A DNA stretch of 64,000 nucleotides from Albophoma yamanashiensis (lineage: Eukaryota > Ascomycota > Sordariomycetes > Hypocreales > Ophiocordycipitaceae). The stretch is from positions 4,149,107 to 4,213,106 of the forward strand of contig BCKH01000001.1 in the NCBI GenBank assembly GCA_001600555.1. The letters are read 5' to 3'. Positions 21,938-33,808 of this stretch are shown here, piece after piece (position 1 is the stretch's first letter; every line of letters begins with the position of its first letter). Below the pieces are notes generated by a model. That model was given only the letters and a program-made list of their open reading frames with translations. It had not been told where the DNA came from and did not search any database. Made by a program: the position numbers and the translations under genes.

Positions 21938-24369
21938 ATAGGCGAGGGAAGGAGTGCCAGATTCGGCCGTGAAAAGGGCGAGCGCTGGTAGGCGCGTATC
22001 GTATCGATCGCGATCGAAGTAGAAGAATAGCGAAGACGTGCTACATTGAGTGCTTAGAAACGTATATATTCATACCAAGATATTGCGCCGCTTACCCTGC
22101 GTATTTAAAGTTACATGCAGAAAGAACGTCCCTCACCGCAGCCGTTCTTGCTTCCACAGCATATGGCTTGGACAATGAATGAGCTGCATGAGCTGCATAG
22201 TCGAGAGTGGTGACGGGAAATTTAGACAAGTCTTTGCCTCACCTGATGGCTGCAATTCAGGGGGTATGCGTTTGTCGGACCTCTTACGTCTTGGAACTTC
22301 CCTGGCCACGAACCTGAACCCCAGGAGCCCGACTTGTTCTGCTGTCCAAAGAAGCGACGGAAGGTATAAACGGGCTCTGCAGTTTTCTCGTACGATGGCC
22401 AAAATCGAGCCCGTTTCGGGCGTGCTGAATTGAGCGTGTCGAAGAGGACCAAGTGGCGTCTCTTGGGATAGCTTTGGACGACGAGCGGGAGGATGAGGGC
22501 TACCTATAGCCTCGGCATTCGCTTTTCGCTTCAGCGACGATTCTAGGATCAGCGAAGGCTGAAGCTTGATGCATTTTTGGCTTGGGAGGTTGAGGACTCG
22601 ATTGTTGCCGACGGCAATGGGTTCATCGCTGGCCTTTCCGGACGGGAAGCAGGTACAAAAGGGAGATGTCAGTCAGTACGAATCACACGTCAGTTCATCC
22701 ACGAGGTGCAGCGTCTTGATAAGTTGCATGCTCTCGTAGCACGGCCTTTCCCTCTTGCCGCACGTGATCGCTCTGCTGCCTAAGATTCTTCCGTGGTAGG
22801 TAATGAGCATGTTCCAGGAGGACAAGGCTTAAGGCAAGACAAGAAGGCGATATGACTCGCAGAGACCAGAAGAACGGTGCATAAAGGGATCCACGGTTGG
22901 GCGTGAAGGGGACAGCTGGTGGTCGATGTCTTGTTGACACCCTGGAAGTGCACGATGCGCGGCCCCCCGGCATTGGCCCAAGTTGGCGACCGGCCAATCG
23001 CTCGCCAGCGCCGGGGCCGTGGGGGCCGTGGGGGCTGCGGCCCGGCAGACTTCGTAGTTGGGGGTCTACTTCCTCGGGTTTGCTCAGTCGATCATCAATA
23101 GTACCTATATTACTCCGTACTCCGTACTCGAACTTACCATGTAGATGAAGAAGGGCGCGCCGGGGAAGAAGATTCTATAATAGTGGTAGTTGTAGAGTTG
23201 ACAAAGTCTGGCCGTGCTATGCTTTTTCTATCATCACGATCTGGATAGTGCCGTTCCTCGTATCGCTCTGATCGGCTCGGCGTTGGTGCCACTGGCTGCT
23301 AGGTAATTAAGGCACCCAACAGGTTGACGCAAACAGCGCCAACGCAAAGGCAGGGAGTATGACCCCAAAAGCATCACATGCCGGCTCATCAATAAGATTG
23401 TGCGAAGGAAGAGAAAAAAAGAAAAGGGGGGGACGAAGAGATGCCATAATATCTACCGAGTACAATTTGTGGCTGTGAGTAGTTTCTTGGACTAAGTCCT
23501 TGCGGTTGTACGGAGTACTCGTATTCCGGAGAATGGGCGCTTAGCGCTTTGCGGTGCTGCTTGTTTACTCCCTTGACTCCGTACCACCTAGATTGTCAAC
23601 ACGTCGGTGCTGTGCAGTCCCAGCCGTCTCCGCAAGCCCAGCCCAGCGGCACCGGCAATGTCTGAGACATCCGTGGATGCCCGTTGGCTGCCAGCATGGC
23701 CCTTGTCTGCCTCGGTCCACCGCGATCTGCGCAGGCAACTTCGCTGCCCCTGCATTGGCGTCCCTCACTGGTCACCACGCCGAATGTGCGTCGACGCCCC
23801 CAACCTTGGCCGCTTGCCTGGCGATTGTTGGCCGCCAACTGATATCCTGTTTCAATATTCACGCGTCTCTGCAGGAGGGCCGTGCTGCAAGATCGCAGGG
23901 GAAACAAAAGCATCTTCATCGGTCGGCCAAGTCCCGGGGAGTCCATCTGAGATCTGACGCGCGACGTTCCCGCAAAGCTGGCTGAGCACCATACGCGATT
24001 CATCCCGCCACGGACCTTGGTGACCGTTTCTCGTTAGCTCAACGCACGCTTGGAAGCTGTTTCGTCCGATTCACCAACATAGTGACAGGGGGTTGGATCC
24101 TGCGGAGCACCCTGGACTCGGGCGACGGCGTGAACAAGGCCAACACGCTTTGCACTGCCTTTCTTCCCTGAGTGGGACGCAAAGGACGGTTCGTCTCATC
24201 CTCGCCCGCCGTGGTGCAGCTTGCATGCACCGTCACTGCGCCGGCCCGAGCAGCAGAGTTGATCTGCTGTTGGCTACTTACATAAAGCTCGCCGCCGCCT
24301 CCAACCCGACTCTCCTGTCAGTCTCGTGAATCTGCCTGGACGACGCTCCGGCCCGGACCACCATCAATC
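21938..24369. other. 2.4-kb divergent intergenic region
   Basis: This separates a minus-strand hypothetical gene from the plus-strand hexosaminidase gene. Short frames show no domain. It contains the densest set of TACTCCGTA/TACGGAGTA motifs in the window (23111, 23118, 23509, partial at 23576) and AT-rich stretches at 23085-23260 and 23380-23470 that could be degraded repeat DNA, though no element could be identified. Confidence 0.5.
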
Positions 24370-26243
24370 ATGCTTTCCAAGGCAGCCCTCGTTATTGCGG
24401 CGCTCGCGCTGAGTTCGGTTGACGCCATTTGGCCAGCCCCCACGAAGATGTCGTCGGGTCACGACGTCCTCTTCATTGACCAGCGCGTCACCGTCACCTA
24501 TAACGGTCAGGATGTACGCTGGATTCCGCCCGGGCCCGATACCCCCTTCGTTGTGCAGGATACTGAGACTAGAGTGACCGAGCAGCTGCATTTCGCCACC
24601 GGATACCGGCCGGCCCCCGGTGCCCACTTCAACAGCAAGGACATTGTCCAGTCTGGCGTCTCCCGAGCCTACGACGCCATCTTCCATGACAACTTTTGCC
24701 CGTGGAAGTTGCGCCCGCGCAATTCAGACTTTGAGCCGAAAGACGGTGGTGACAAGAAGTTTATCAAGTGCATCGAGATCACGCAGACAGAAAAGGACGA
24801 CCCCAAGGTCTTCAAGCCCCTGGCGGGCGACGTCGATGAGTCCTACTCGCTGGACGTGGCCAAAGACGGGGCTGTGAAGATCCAATGCAAGTCGTCGACC
24901 GGCTGCCTTCACGGGCTTGAGTCGTTCGTCCAGCTCTTCTTCATGCACAGCACGGGCAAGAGCTGGTACACGACCCAAGCGCCGGTGTCCATCGAGGACG
25001 CGCCCAAATTCCCGCATCGCGGCGTCTTGATGGACGTGGCGCGCATGTGGTTCGAGGTCGACGCCATCAAGAGAACCATTGACGCCATGGCGTGGAACAA
25101 GATGAACCGTCTGCACCTGCACATTACCGACTCGCAGTCGTGGCCGCTCGAGATCCCAGCTCTGCCGAAGCTGGCCGAGGAGGGCGCGTATCGAAAGGGC
25201 CTGTCGTACTCGCCGGCCGACATCGCGAGCATCTACGAGTATGGCGTGTACCGCGGCGTCGAGGTGGTCATGGAGATCGACATGCCCGGCCACATTGGTG
25301 TGGTTGAGCTGGCCTACAAGGACCTCATCGTCGCCTACGACGAGCAGCCGTACGGTTGGTACTGCGCCGAGCCGCCGTGCGGCGCGTTCAAGATGAACAC
25401 GTCCAAGGTGTACGACTTTGTCGACACGCTTTTCTGCGATCTGCTGCCGCGCATCTCGCCGTACACGGCCTACTTCCACACCGGCGGCGACGAGCTGAAC
25501 AAGAACGACTCGGTTCTCGATCCGGGCGTGGGCTCGAACAAGTCCGAGGTGATTGCGCCGCTGCTGCAGAAGTTCATAGACCACGTCCACGGCAACATCC
25601 GCAAGGCCGGGCTGACGCCGTTGGTGTGGGAGGAAATGGTCACGGACTGGAACATGACGCTGGGCAAGGACGTGGTCGTCCAGTCGTGGCTGGGCAACGG
25701 AGCGGTGAAGACGCTGGCGGAGGCGGGCCACAAAGTTGTCGACAGCAACTACAACTTCTGGGTGAGTCGAGCCGCGCGACGGCGACGAGGGTGACGGGGG
25801 CTGACTCAATACTGCAGTATCTCGACTGCGGCCGGGGCCAGTGGCTCAACTTCGACAACGGACCGGCGTTCCAGGCGTACTACCCGTTCAACGACTGGTG
25901 CGGCCCGACCAAGAGCTGGCGGCTGATGTACTCGCACGACCCGGTGGCGGGCCTGTCCAAGGAGGCGGCCAAGCGGGTGCTGGGCGGCGAGGTGGCCGTG
26001 TGGAGCGAGCTGGTGGACGAGACGAACCTGGACAGCATCCTGTGGCCGCGGGCGAGCGCGGCGGGCGAGGTGCTCTGGTCGGGCCGGCAGGACGCGTCGG
26101 GGCAGAACCGCAGCCAGTACGACGCGGCGCCGCGGCTGGCCGAGTTCCGGGAGCGCATGGTGGCGCGCGGCGTGGGCGCGATGCCGGTGCAGATGATCTT
26201 CTGCACGCAGGGCAACGCGACCGAGTGCGCGCAGGTCGTGTAA
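24370..26243 (+). CDS. Secreted beta-N-acetylhexosaminidase (GH20)
   Basis: Two exons (24370-25761, 25818-26243) sum to 1818 nt, 605 aa. The enzyme removes terminal N-acetylglucosamine from chitin oligomers and glycans; in fungi it completes chitin breakdown and takes part in wall turnover. The N-terminus MLSKAALVIAALALSSVDA is a typical signal peptide, so the product is secreted. An N-terminal hexosaminidase-like domain is followed by the catalytic barrel, with PHRGVLMDVARMWF, MNRLHLHITDSQSWPLEI and the diagnostic HTGGDE at residues 370-375, where Asp374 and Glu375 form the substrate-assisted catalytic pair. The C-terminus has GEVAVWSELVDETNLDSILWPRA. The intron joins NYNFW to YLDCGRGQW. Length is normal for fungal GH20 enzymes. 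Natural substrate preference cannot be told from sequence. Confidence 0.95.
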
Positions 26244-28211
26244 CGTGTACGTGTGCAGGGGAGCGGACACGGACGCTCGGGTGCGGCGCCGGGTTGGGGT
26301 GTGCGGGATCGGATGCTGCGTACCGTCACCTGCATGAGGAGCAGGGACTATGGAGTACGGAGCACCTTAGAGCAGGAACATTTACAGAGTACCTTATAGA
26401 CACTTCAAAACCTCCACGAACTTGTTGCAACCCCCGCCCTCTTTCCTCAGAATCGCGTAGGCCATGGATACGTGGAAGCAGACGTTGGGCATGGTCGCCC
26501 CCCATCGCGAACGTCTTGCCTGGAAGGCCAGGGGCTTCATGTCCTCGCGCAGTCGCGCCTGGGGGAGACTGGTCGCTGGGGGGTTCTGAACCTCTTCCGA
26601 GGCCTGGCGATGGCTACAGCAGCCCTCGAACTCGGGACTCCCGCAGGGAGTAGACCAGGAGCTTGCCGGTTCCAGAGCACCTCTCGGACTAGGACTCGCA
26701 CGGCGCGGCGGCAGCCACAGCTGCGCCACAGGAGGCATGCAGCCCACGCCCCCTTTCACCCGTACTCTTGTTACACAAACCCGGCACTGTGGAAGCGGAC
26801 CAATTCGAGAGTTTCCAGGAAAGACGTCTTACGCCGGGACGTTTGCGCAGGCGGAGCGCCAGGTTGGGCCGCGGGGCCGGTCCGCCGGTGGAGCACCGCG
26901 CCGGGGCGAGAGACCCGCCTCCAGCTTTTCGCACCGGCCCGCAAACGCGGGGGCGGGCGTGGCGAGCGAGGGGACGGGGTGCGGTGCGAGTACGTAGTAT
27001 ACGAGGCGGCGTTTTCGCGAGAATGCTATTCTCCTACCCTTGCGGGCTGATGCCGCGGCGGAGGTTTGTCGGGCCGCGAGCCCGACCTGCCTATGCGCGC
27101 CCAGGCTGGGCAGCTGCTGGACGAGGTCACGAGAGGGACAGGACCTGTAAGCTGGGGCTCGGCGACGGACGACCAGAGCAGGTACTCGTAGAGAGATGGG
27201 TTGGGACGAGTGTGAGAATAACACTTCCATTATGTGAATTTCACTTCCGTTATCACCACGTTCCCTGGCGTCGTCGTCCACGGCTCTTGAGATCAAGGCG
27301 AGTCTCAGCCCGTGCAAGAAAAGCAGCCCACCTGAAATCGATCCGATCTCCAGGGCACACGCCGCCGCCCAGCCTTGCCAACCAACCAGTGTCGACTCGA
27401 ATCTCAACCCCGCCTCGGGCAGGGGGCCAAAACGCACGTCAAGTCCCGGCGCCTCGGCTCAACAACGTGGGGTCGAGCCACCCCCTCCTCCTCCCTCCCT
27501 GCCCGTGCTGCTGCGTCCCTGATCAGGGTGATTCCAAATTGACTATACTCGTAGCGCTGGCTGCAGGACGGAGCAAAGGATGAGTACTACGTAGACGCGC
27601 GAGAGACATGTAAAAGCACGATGTGTGCGTGTGTGTGTATATTCTCGTGGGTACCCGCTCCGGCCAGCCCGAGCCGCAGCACGAGCATGTAATACATGGT
27701 ATCTTGTTGGTGGCTTGACGGTTGCCGGACGTGCAGATGCACCGCGGGGAACGCTACCCCGTCCGCCGAGCCGCCGCGCCGTCGGCCACGGCGCCTCTTC
27801 TGCCATGTGGGACGTGCCTCCGCGGCGTGGGCAGCCCTCCCACTCGCCAGCCCTTCGAGCATGTGCCGGGCGGCGTGATGGTCCGAGTTGTGGAAAAAAA
27901 AGCGTCGTCACGCTCACGTCGTTTTGACGCCCCGAAAATGCCGCCCCCCTGCATCGTCCCGTGTCTGGGGACGCCTGCTGCCAACCTTTGTTTTGCGAGG
28001 TACCTATATGCGACACCCGGCCGGTGCGAGTAGATGACACCTTATATATCCCCCTGTTGTCCCCTTTCCCAGGACCGCATCTGCATCTGCATCTGCCTCG
28101 GCTCCCCCCGAGCGCTGTTGATGTAACCGTAAATCTTCCTTGGGTGGACGTCCAGACGCAGCCCACTTACACCGACCAAGGGACCTACAACACATCCATC
28201 CACCCGCAGCC
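26244..28211. other. 2-kb intergenic region, hexosaminidase/P450
   Basis: This holds the hexosaminidase 3' region, with a GAGTACGGAGCA variant of the dispersed motif near 26355, and the P450 promoter. Frames on both strands up to 271 codons (for example 26768-27583) are GC-rich chance frames without domains. A TATA box sits at 28043-28048. Confidence 0.5.
28043..28048 (+). promoter_or_regulatory. TATA box of the P450 gene
   Basis: TATATA lies about 165 nt upstream of the P450 start codon, followed by C/T-rich sequence with ATCTGC repeats. Position and orientation fit a core promoter. Confidence 0.5.
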
Positions 28212-30045
28212 ATGGGCCTCGTCGAGACGCTGCTGGAGCAAGTCTCCCTCAAGGCCGTCTCCGTCTTCCTCGTCTGCGCCTACGTGCTCTGGGTCGCCGT
28301 CGCGCGCCTCGACGAGCACCTCCGCATCAGGCGCCTCGGCAACTATGGCCGCTCTCTCTCGTCCTGGATGCCCGGCGGTGCGTATCTCCCCCCCCTCTCC
28401 CCTCCTCCCCTACCCCGTCCTCTTCCTCTCGAAGAGGGTGAAGGCGTCCGTCCCACCACGCGCCCCCTGCTAACACCGCGGGGGTGGTTGCAGGCTTCGA
28501 CTTCATGGCCCGCGGCATCCGCGCCACGCTGCGCCAGAAGAACCTCGAGCTCTGGCGCGACGGCTTCTTCAACCACGGCCGCCGCGGCTGGACGGCCGAG
28601 GTGCGCGTCGTCGGCCAGCGCGTCGTCTTCACGGCCGACCCGGACAACGTCAAGGCCATGCTCGCGACGCAGTTCGGCGACTTCGGCAAGGGCGAGACCT
28701 TCCACCGCGAGTGGCACGAGTTCCTCGGCGACAGCATCTTCACCACCGACGGCGCCCAGTGGCACGCCAGCCGCCAGCTGCTGCGGCCCCAGTTCACCCG
28801 CGACCGCGTCAGCGACCTCGAGTGCTTCGAGTCGCACATGGACACCCTGTTCCGCGCCATGGCCAACGGCGGGCCGCTCGACGGCGAGGGCCAGCCCGTC
28901 GACATGGCCCTGAGCAGCGGCCGCGTCATCGACATCTCGGACCTCTTCTACCGCTACACCCTCGACGTGGCCTGCGACTTTCTCCTCGGCACCGACGTCA
29001 AGTCTCTCAGGTAAATTCCACCCCTTTTTGGTCTCCCGATCCGTGAATCGGTCATCTACCTACCTACCTATTCCTCCGTCGACGCACGCCCGCTTACACG
29101 CCTCCCCTTCCCAGCACCCCCAAGCAGGAGTTCGCCGAAGCCTTCAACGAGGTCCAGCGCATCCAGAACCTCATCCAGCGAACCAACAAGCTGCGCTGGA
29201 TCGTGCCCAAGTTCGCCTACCGCGCTTGCCTGCGCGTCATCAACACCTACGTCCACCGCTTCATCGAGCAGACCCTCCGCATCCCGCCCGCCGAGCTCGG
29301 TGGCCCCGACGCCAAGCCGTCGGCCGACCGCAGCTACACGTTCCTGCACGAGCTCGCCCGCTTCACGCGCGACCCCAAGGTCATCCGCGACCAGGTCGTC
29401 GCCGTCCTGCTCGCCGGCCGCGACACCACCGCCGGCACCCTCTCCTGGGCCGTCTACGAGCTCGCCCGCCACCCCGACGCCCTCGCCAAGCTGCGCAACG
29501 AGATCCTCGACACCGTCGGGCCCGACAAGCCGCCCACCTACGAGCACCTCAAGAGCATGGCCTACCTCAAGTCCGTCCTCAACGAGACGCTGCGCCTCTA
29601 CCCGGCCGTGCCCTTCAACGTCCGCTTCGCCCTCCACGACACCACCCTGCCCCGTGGCGGCGGCGCCGACGGCTCCGAGCCCATGCCCGTCCTCAAGGAC
29701 ACCCCCGTCGGCTACTCCACCCTCGTCATGCAGCGCCGCCCCGACCTCTACCCGCCCGTCTCCGACACCTTCGCCGACCCGGCCGTCTTCAGCCCCGAGC
29801 GCTGGGCCCACTGGCACCCCAAGCCCCACGAGTACGTTCCCTTCAACTCCGGCCCGCGCATCTGCATTGGCCAGCAGTTTGCCCTCACCGAGATGAGCTA
29901 CGTCCTCGTCCGCATGTTCCAGCGCTTCAGCCGCCTTGAGAGCCACATGTTCCCCGTTGACGGTGGGGAGCCCATGCTGAAGACCGACATTGTCCTGTCT
30001 CCGGGCCAAGGCGTCCACGTTGCCTTTTTCGAGGCCAAGTCGTGA
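28212..30045 (+). CDS. Cytochrome P450, CYP52-like (alkane/fatty-acid hydroxylase)
   Basis: Three exons (28212-28377, 28494-29010, 29115-30045) sum to 1614 nt, 537 aa. The N-terminal hydrophobic segment SVFLVCAYVLWVAVA is an ER membrane anchor. P450 landmarks are the I-helix AGRDTT (about residue 329), the K-helix ETLRLYP (ExxR, about residue 385) and the heme loop FNSGPRICIG, with Cys477 as the iron ligand. The overall pattern, including FGDFGKGETFHREWHEFLGDSIFTTDG split here as visible shorter blocks, resembles CYP52/CYP584-type enzymes that omega-hydroxylate n-alkanes and fatty acids; substrate is inferred, not shown. Introns are GT-AG with CTAAC in the first. Extreme codon-third GC makes both other frames and the antisense strand open, which explains the long shadow frames here. 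Confidence 0.92.
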
Positions 30046-30291
30046 AAGGGGCCGGTTCCCTGATTCTCTGTCCAATGTACATTAGGAGCGCTATTATGAA
30101 TGTCATAGGCTGTTAAGTATTTTGCTTGAAGTATCTACTCCCATCGCGTTTCTCATCTCGTCGTCCAACGCCTCCCATCTATGCCACCGCATGACCTTGC
30201 TTGCATCAATCATATTCGTGACTCGACAGGAACTCGACAGGGACACTCCGCTTCCCAGCCTGCCCACTTACGCAGAACACACAGAGTGCCG

Positions 30292-32166
30292 TCACTGCTT
30301 GCCAAAACTGTCGCGCACCGCCTTGCCGAACCGCTTGATGGCCTCGTCCATGGCCTCGGGGCTGGCCATGGCAAACGTCGCGCGGAAGTAGAGTCCCGGC
30401 AGCGCCTTGTCCTTTTCCGCCAGGAACCAAGAGCCCCTTGCCACCAGCACTCCGCCATCGATGCACGAGTTGAAGATTTCCTCCTCGATCTCTTCTCGGG
30501 AGCAGGTGCTGGCTCGAGGATGTTGCGAATAGTCCACCGTGAGCCACATCTGTGCGCAGTTAGCGGCAGGCCGGCGATTTGAACTTGGTCCCAAACGTGT
30601 CACTTACAAACATGCCCGCGACGGGCGGATCCCAGCTCACAATGTCTCGCGGCAGGTGAGTTTCGCAGGCAGCCAGCAGAGCATTTCTCTTCTTCGTGTA
30701 CTCCTGGCGCAGGTTCATCAGCCACCTGAGGTAGCCCTCGTGGCCCCACGTCTCGTCCAGAAGCTTGTACAGGATCACCTGAGACAGGCCGGATGGACCC
30801 TGGCTGGCGACCTCGGCGTGCCGCTGGTATCTTTCGATGATCTGCTCCGACGCAACCACCCAGCCCATGCGCGAGCCGGGGACCAGCACCTTGGAGAAGG
30901 AATCCAGACGCATGACTCGTCCGTCGACATCCATGCTGACGAGGGACGGGATCAGAGACGAGATGAATTCCTCGACATTGCTTGGGGGAGGGACGTCGGG
31001 CTGGTCCCGACCCCTGTAGGGTTGCATCTGCAGGAAGTAATAGGGTTCGTCTTCGAGGATGAACAAGTCATGCTTCTGCGCGACCTTGTAGATGGCCTTT
31101 CGCCGTTCGGCGCCTTGCGTGGCCCCGGTTGGGTTCTGGCCCGAGGGCACCGTGTACAGAACATGAGGCTTCCGAGCGCCCCTGGCCGTTTCGTCCCAGT
31201 TGCTCAAGAGCTCGTCCATGGCCTCTGGGATGAGGCCCTGCGCATCCAGCGCCGAGCCAAAGACCTTGATGCCCAACGGCGCGATGGTCTCGAGCGCCGT
31301 GGAGAAGCTGAAGTCCTCCGTCAAGACGGAGTCGCCACGGTCCTTGTCGCAGAACATCCTCAGGGCCTGCTCCAGGGCACCCGTGCTACCGATGGTCTGG
31401 CAGACGCGCCAGTCGGCGTACGGCGGCTTGCAGACGATCTCGGTGTGCTCGGTGATGAAGCGCATCATCTGGGCGGAGCCGGTGGACTGGCCGTAGTTGA
31501 GAGCAATGGAGAGGTCGTAGGTGCCGTCGTGGTCGCGCACATCATACTTGCCGATGGTGACCGTCTGGCCGTGTTCCAGGGTGTCCTTTTCGGAGAACCG
31601 AGGGGCTGTGGGAACCTTCATCCCCAGCTCCGCGAACGGGAAGAGCTCGCTGGAAGGCAAGCCGCCGCCGAGAGAAATCAAGCCAGGCTTCTTCAGGTGC
31701 TTCGCCGCCTGCTTGAGGGTGCACGGTTTTCTTTCCAGACTCTCGTGGCTCAGGTGGCCTATCTGCGGTAAGCATGCGCGGAGCACGGCAGGGTATGTCG
31801 GGGTACCTACTATCCCAGCGCTTCGCCTTCGGCTTGCCGGTTTGCTGTCGCCAGTCGGGTCAACATGACGGCTTGCGGAAAGGACAAGGGCGCGCTTACA
31901 GGGCCTTTGAACATGTCGCTGTCAGACGCGGCGGCGATGCCCGCCACCAGCTTGCCGGCCTTTGCTCTCCGCGCCAGAACATCGTCGATAGCTGAGTTGC
32001 GGTCCTGCTTGTTATACCGGGCGGCGCGAGCAGTTGGCGCCGCCTCAGCGCTGTGAAGGCCACGGGATGAGTTGTGCATCAGACGTGCCTGATAGAGCGT
32101 CGCTGCTTGCACGGCCCCGCGGCGCGTAGCAGCCCGGAGGCGGGCCGCCTTCGTAACCGGCAGCAT
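30292..32166 (-). CDS. ARO8: ARO8-type aromatic/2-aminoadipate aminotransferase
   Basis: Four exons (32166-31900, 31844-31811, 31758-30608, 30549-30292) sum to 1710 nt, 569 aa. This is a PLP-dependent fold-type I aminotransferase acting on aromatic amino acids, 2-aminoadipate or kynurenine. Seen are LISLGGGLPSSELFPF, YTVPSGQNPTGA, LEDEPYYFLQ, and RLDSFSKVLVPGSRMGW with the PLP lysine near residue 390. The 34-nt second exon encodes the conserved KPKAKRWD. Its junction uses a TAG acceptor at 31759-31761 rather than the CAG four bases upstream; only TAG keeps the frame. The N-terminus MLPVTKAARLRAATRRGAVQ has seven Arg and no acidic residue in its first 40 positions, a strong mitochondrial presequence. 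A second Met at residue 30 could give a second form. Which substrate it prefers cannot be decided from sequence. Confidence 0.9.
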
Positions 32167-33808
32167 GGCGACCGAACCAATAAGACGCCCGGCGTGGATC
32201 AGATACGGCAGTCCTGCAGCTGTGTGGGTGTAAGAGGCCGTGCTGGGCTGTGCTTGGGGCTCGGTACGGGTATGGAGGATGTGCACAGTACCCTATTTTC
32301 CGTGGAAGTGAAAGGAGCAAGTTGCAAGTGCACAGTAAGGTAGGTTGCGAAGTTCAAGTCGGAAGGAGGGTCGTCGCATGCCGAGACGGGGCAAGAGGGC
32401 GCGGGTCCGGGCTCCGGGGTCGGCCACCCCCGACCCTAGCCGTGCTTACCCCACGATACAGCGTCCCCAGCGCGCGGCCCCAGCGCCCACCGAGGCCTGT
32501 AGCGCCCGCCCAGGACCTATCAGCGCCCCGTGGCGGGCGGTCAAGGCCCGGGGGGCTGCAGCCAACGGTCACCGGGCCCGCCATTACGTACCGCCAACTG
32601 CGGTATGCAGGTGCTGGGCGCGCCCCTGGGATCGAGGTGGCGCAACTGCCAAAACCCACGTCCAACAGCGCCAGCCTGCGCTTCGCACGTCTCTTCCAGC
32701 AAGGCATCCGCGGTGCAAAGGACGCGATTGTTTTCTGGGACTCGCCGAGCTGAAATCTGTCATGGCGTCTTCACGCTCGACAAGCTCTGTCCGCTTATCG
32801 CACCTCCGTTGCTGGCCACGGGGCACCGCGGACGCGCACCCCACCGGACGCCCGCCGTGGCACTAGGTCTCGATTAGGCTGTTATGCTGAGAAATTCGTT
32901 CACCTCCAGCGCCGTGCATCGGATTTCGCTCCGAGCTCTATACGGGGTAAGTTCATTATGTTTCACAGGGGACAGTCTCCACCCGGAACGACGGAGGCCA
33001 CGGATGTGCCATTGGAACAGCAAGTTCCCTTGCGTGCGAGGTGACTTGTGCGGGGGTTGCATCCCGTCCCTGGGACTGGCCATGTCTTATTCCTGGATGT
33101 CTCGTAAAAAGTCCAGAACGTGCAACGCATACTCCGTACAAGCAGCTCAGCCCGGCGACTCGGTACAAGGCCGAATTAAGGTTTATGAACTGCGCTCGCT
33201 GCCGACGAATGGCCATTCGCTAAGCCTGAATGCCGCAAGACGCATCCCACGGAAGTCTGAGTTCGGATCAGCAACGTCGTAACCGCATCCTCGCTGTTCT
33301 TCTGGTTGCAAAAGTATGGGGCTGCTCATGTCCGTAACGATGTTGTCGCGGATTAAAGTCGCCACGAACATCGCACCGCACTCGCACCCAAAATTCGCTC
33401 AATAGATGAGCCCTTGAACAATCATAAACTCCAGCAAGAATATTCTCAGCGGTTCCAGGCCCGCGGCACCAATCAGAACCCCAATCCAAGCTTCCTTCCT
33501 GCCGCCTCCCAGCTGGACGTCCACTTACACGACCATTATTAGGTAATCCAAGCTAGCTGTGGGGCTCACAAGCAACCCCCCGGATACAGCAGGCCGAGCT
33601 GCGTGTGACGACGCCATGGCATGGACGAAAGCATCTCACACCTCACCAAGCAACTCTCCCGCGGTCAAGGTCGCCGTCGCGCTGCTCCAAGTACCACGGC
33701 AGCCCCGTGTCTTTGGCGCATGCTCGGAGATGACTGAATCAGCGCAGCCCAGGAAGCCATCGTCCCAGCGCTCCGCCTCGCTCGACTGCTGAGGAGCTCC
33801 TTGCCGCC
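32167..33808. other. Divergent intergenic region, ARO8/RIC1
   Basis: This 1.6-kb region should carry both divergent promoters. It has a TACTCCGTA motif at 33130-33138. The stretch 32340-32760 is GC-rich with open frames on several strands but no domain. Confidence 0.5.

Noticed and set aside
24724..25809. A 361-codon minus-strand frame over the hexosaminidase gene
   Set aside because: It is antisense to the catalytic domain containing HTGGDE and has no recognisable motif.
29068..30075. A 335-codon minus-strand frame over the P450 gene
   Set aside because: It is antisense to the heme-binding half of the P450. High third-position GC keeps the opposite strand open.
30539..31771. A 410-codon plus-strand frame over the aminotransferase gene
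   Set aside because: It is a mirror of the ARO8-type coding exon, with no domain of its own.
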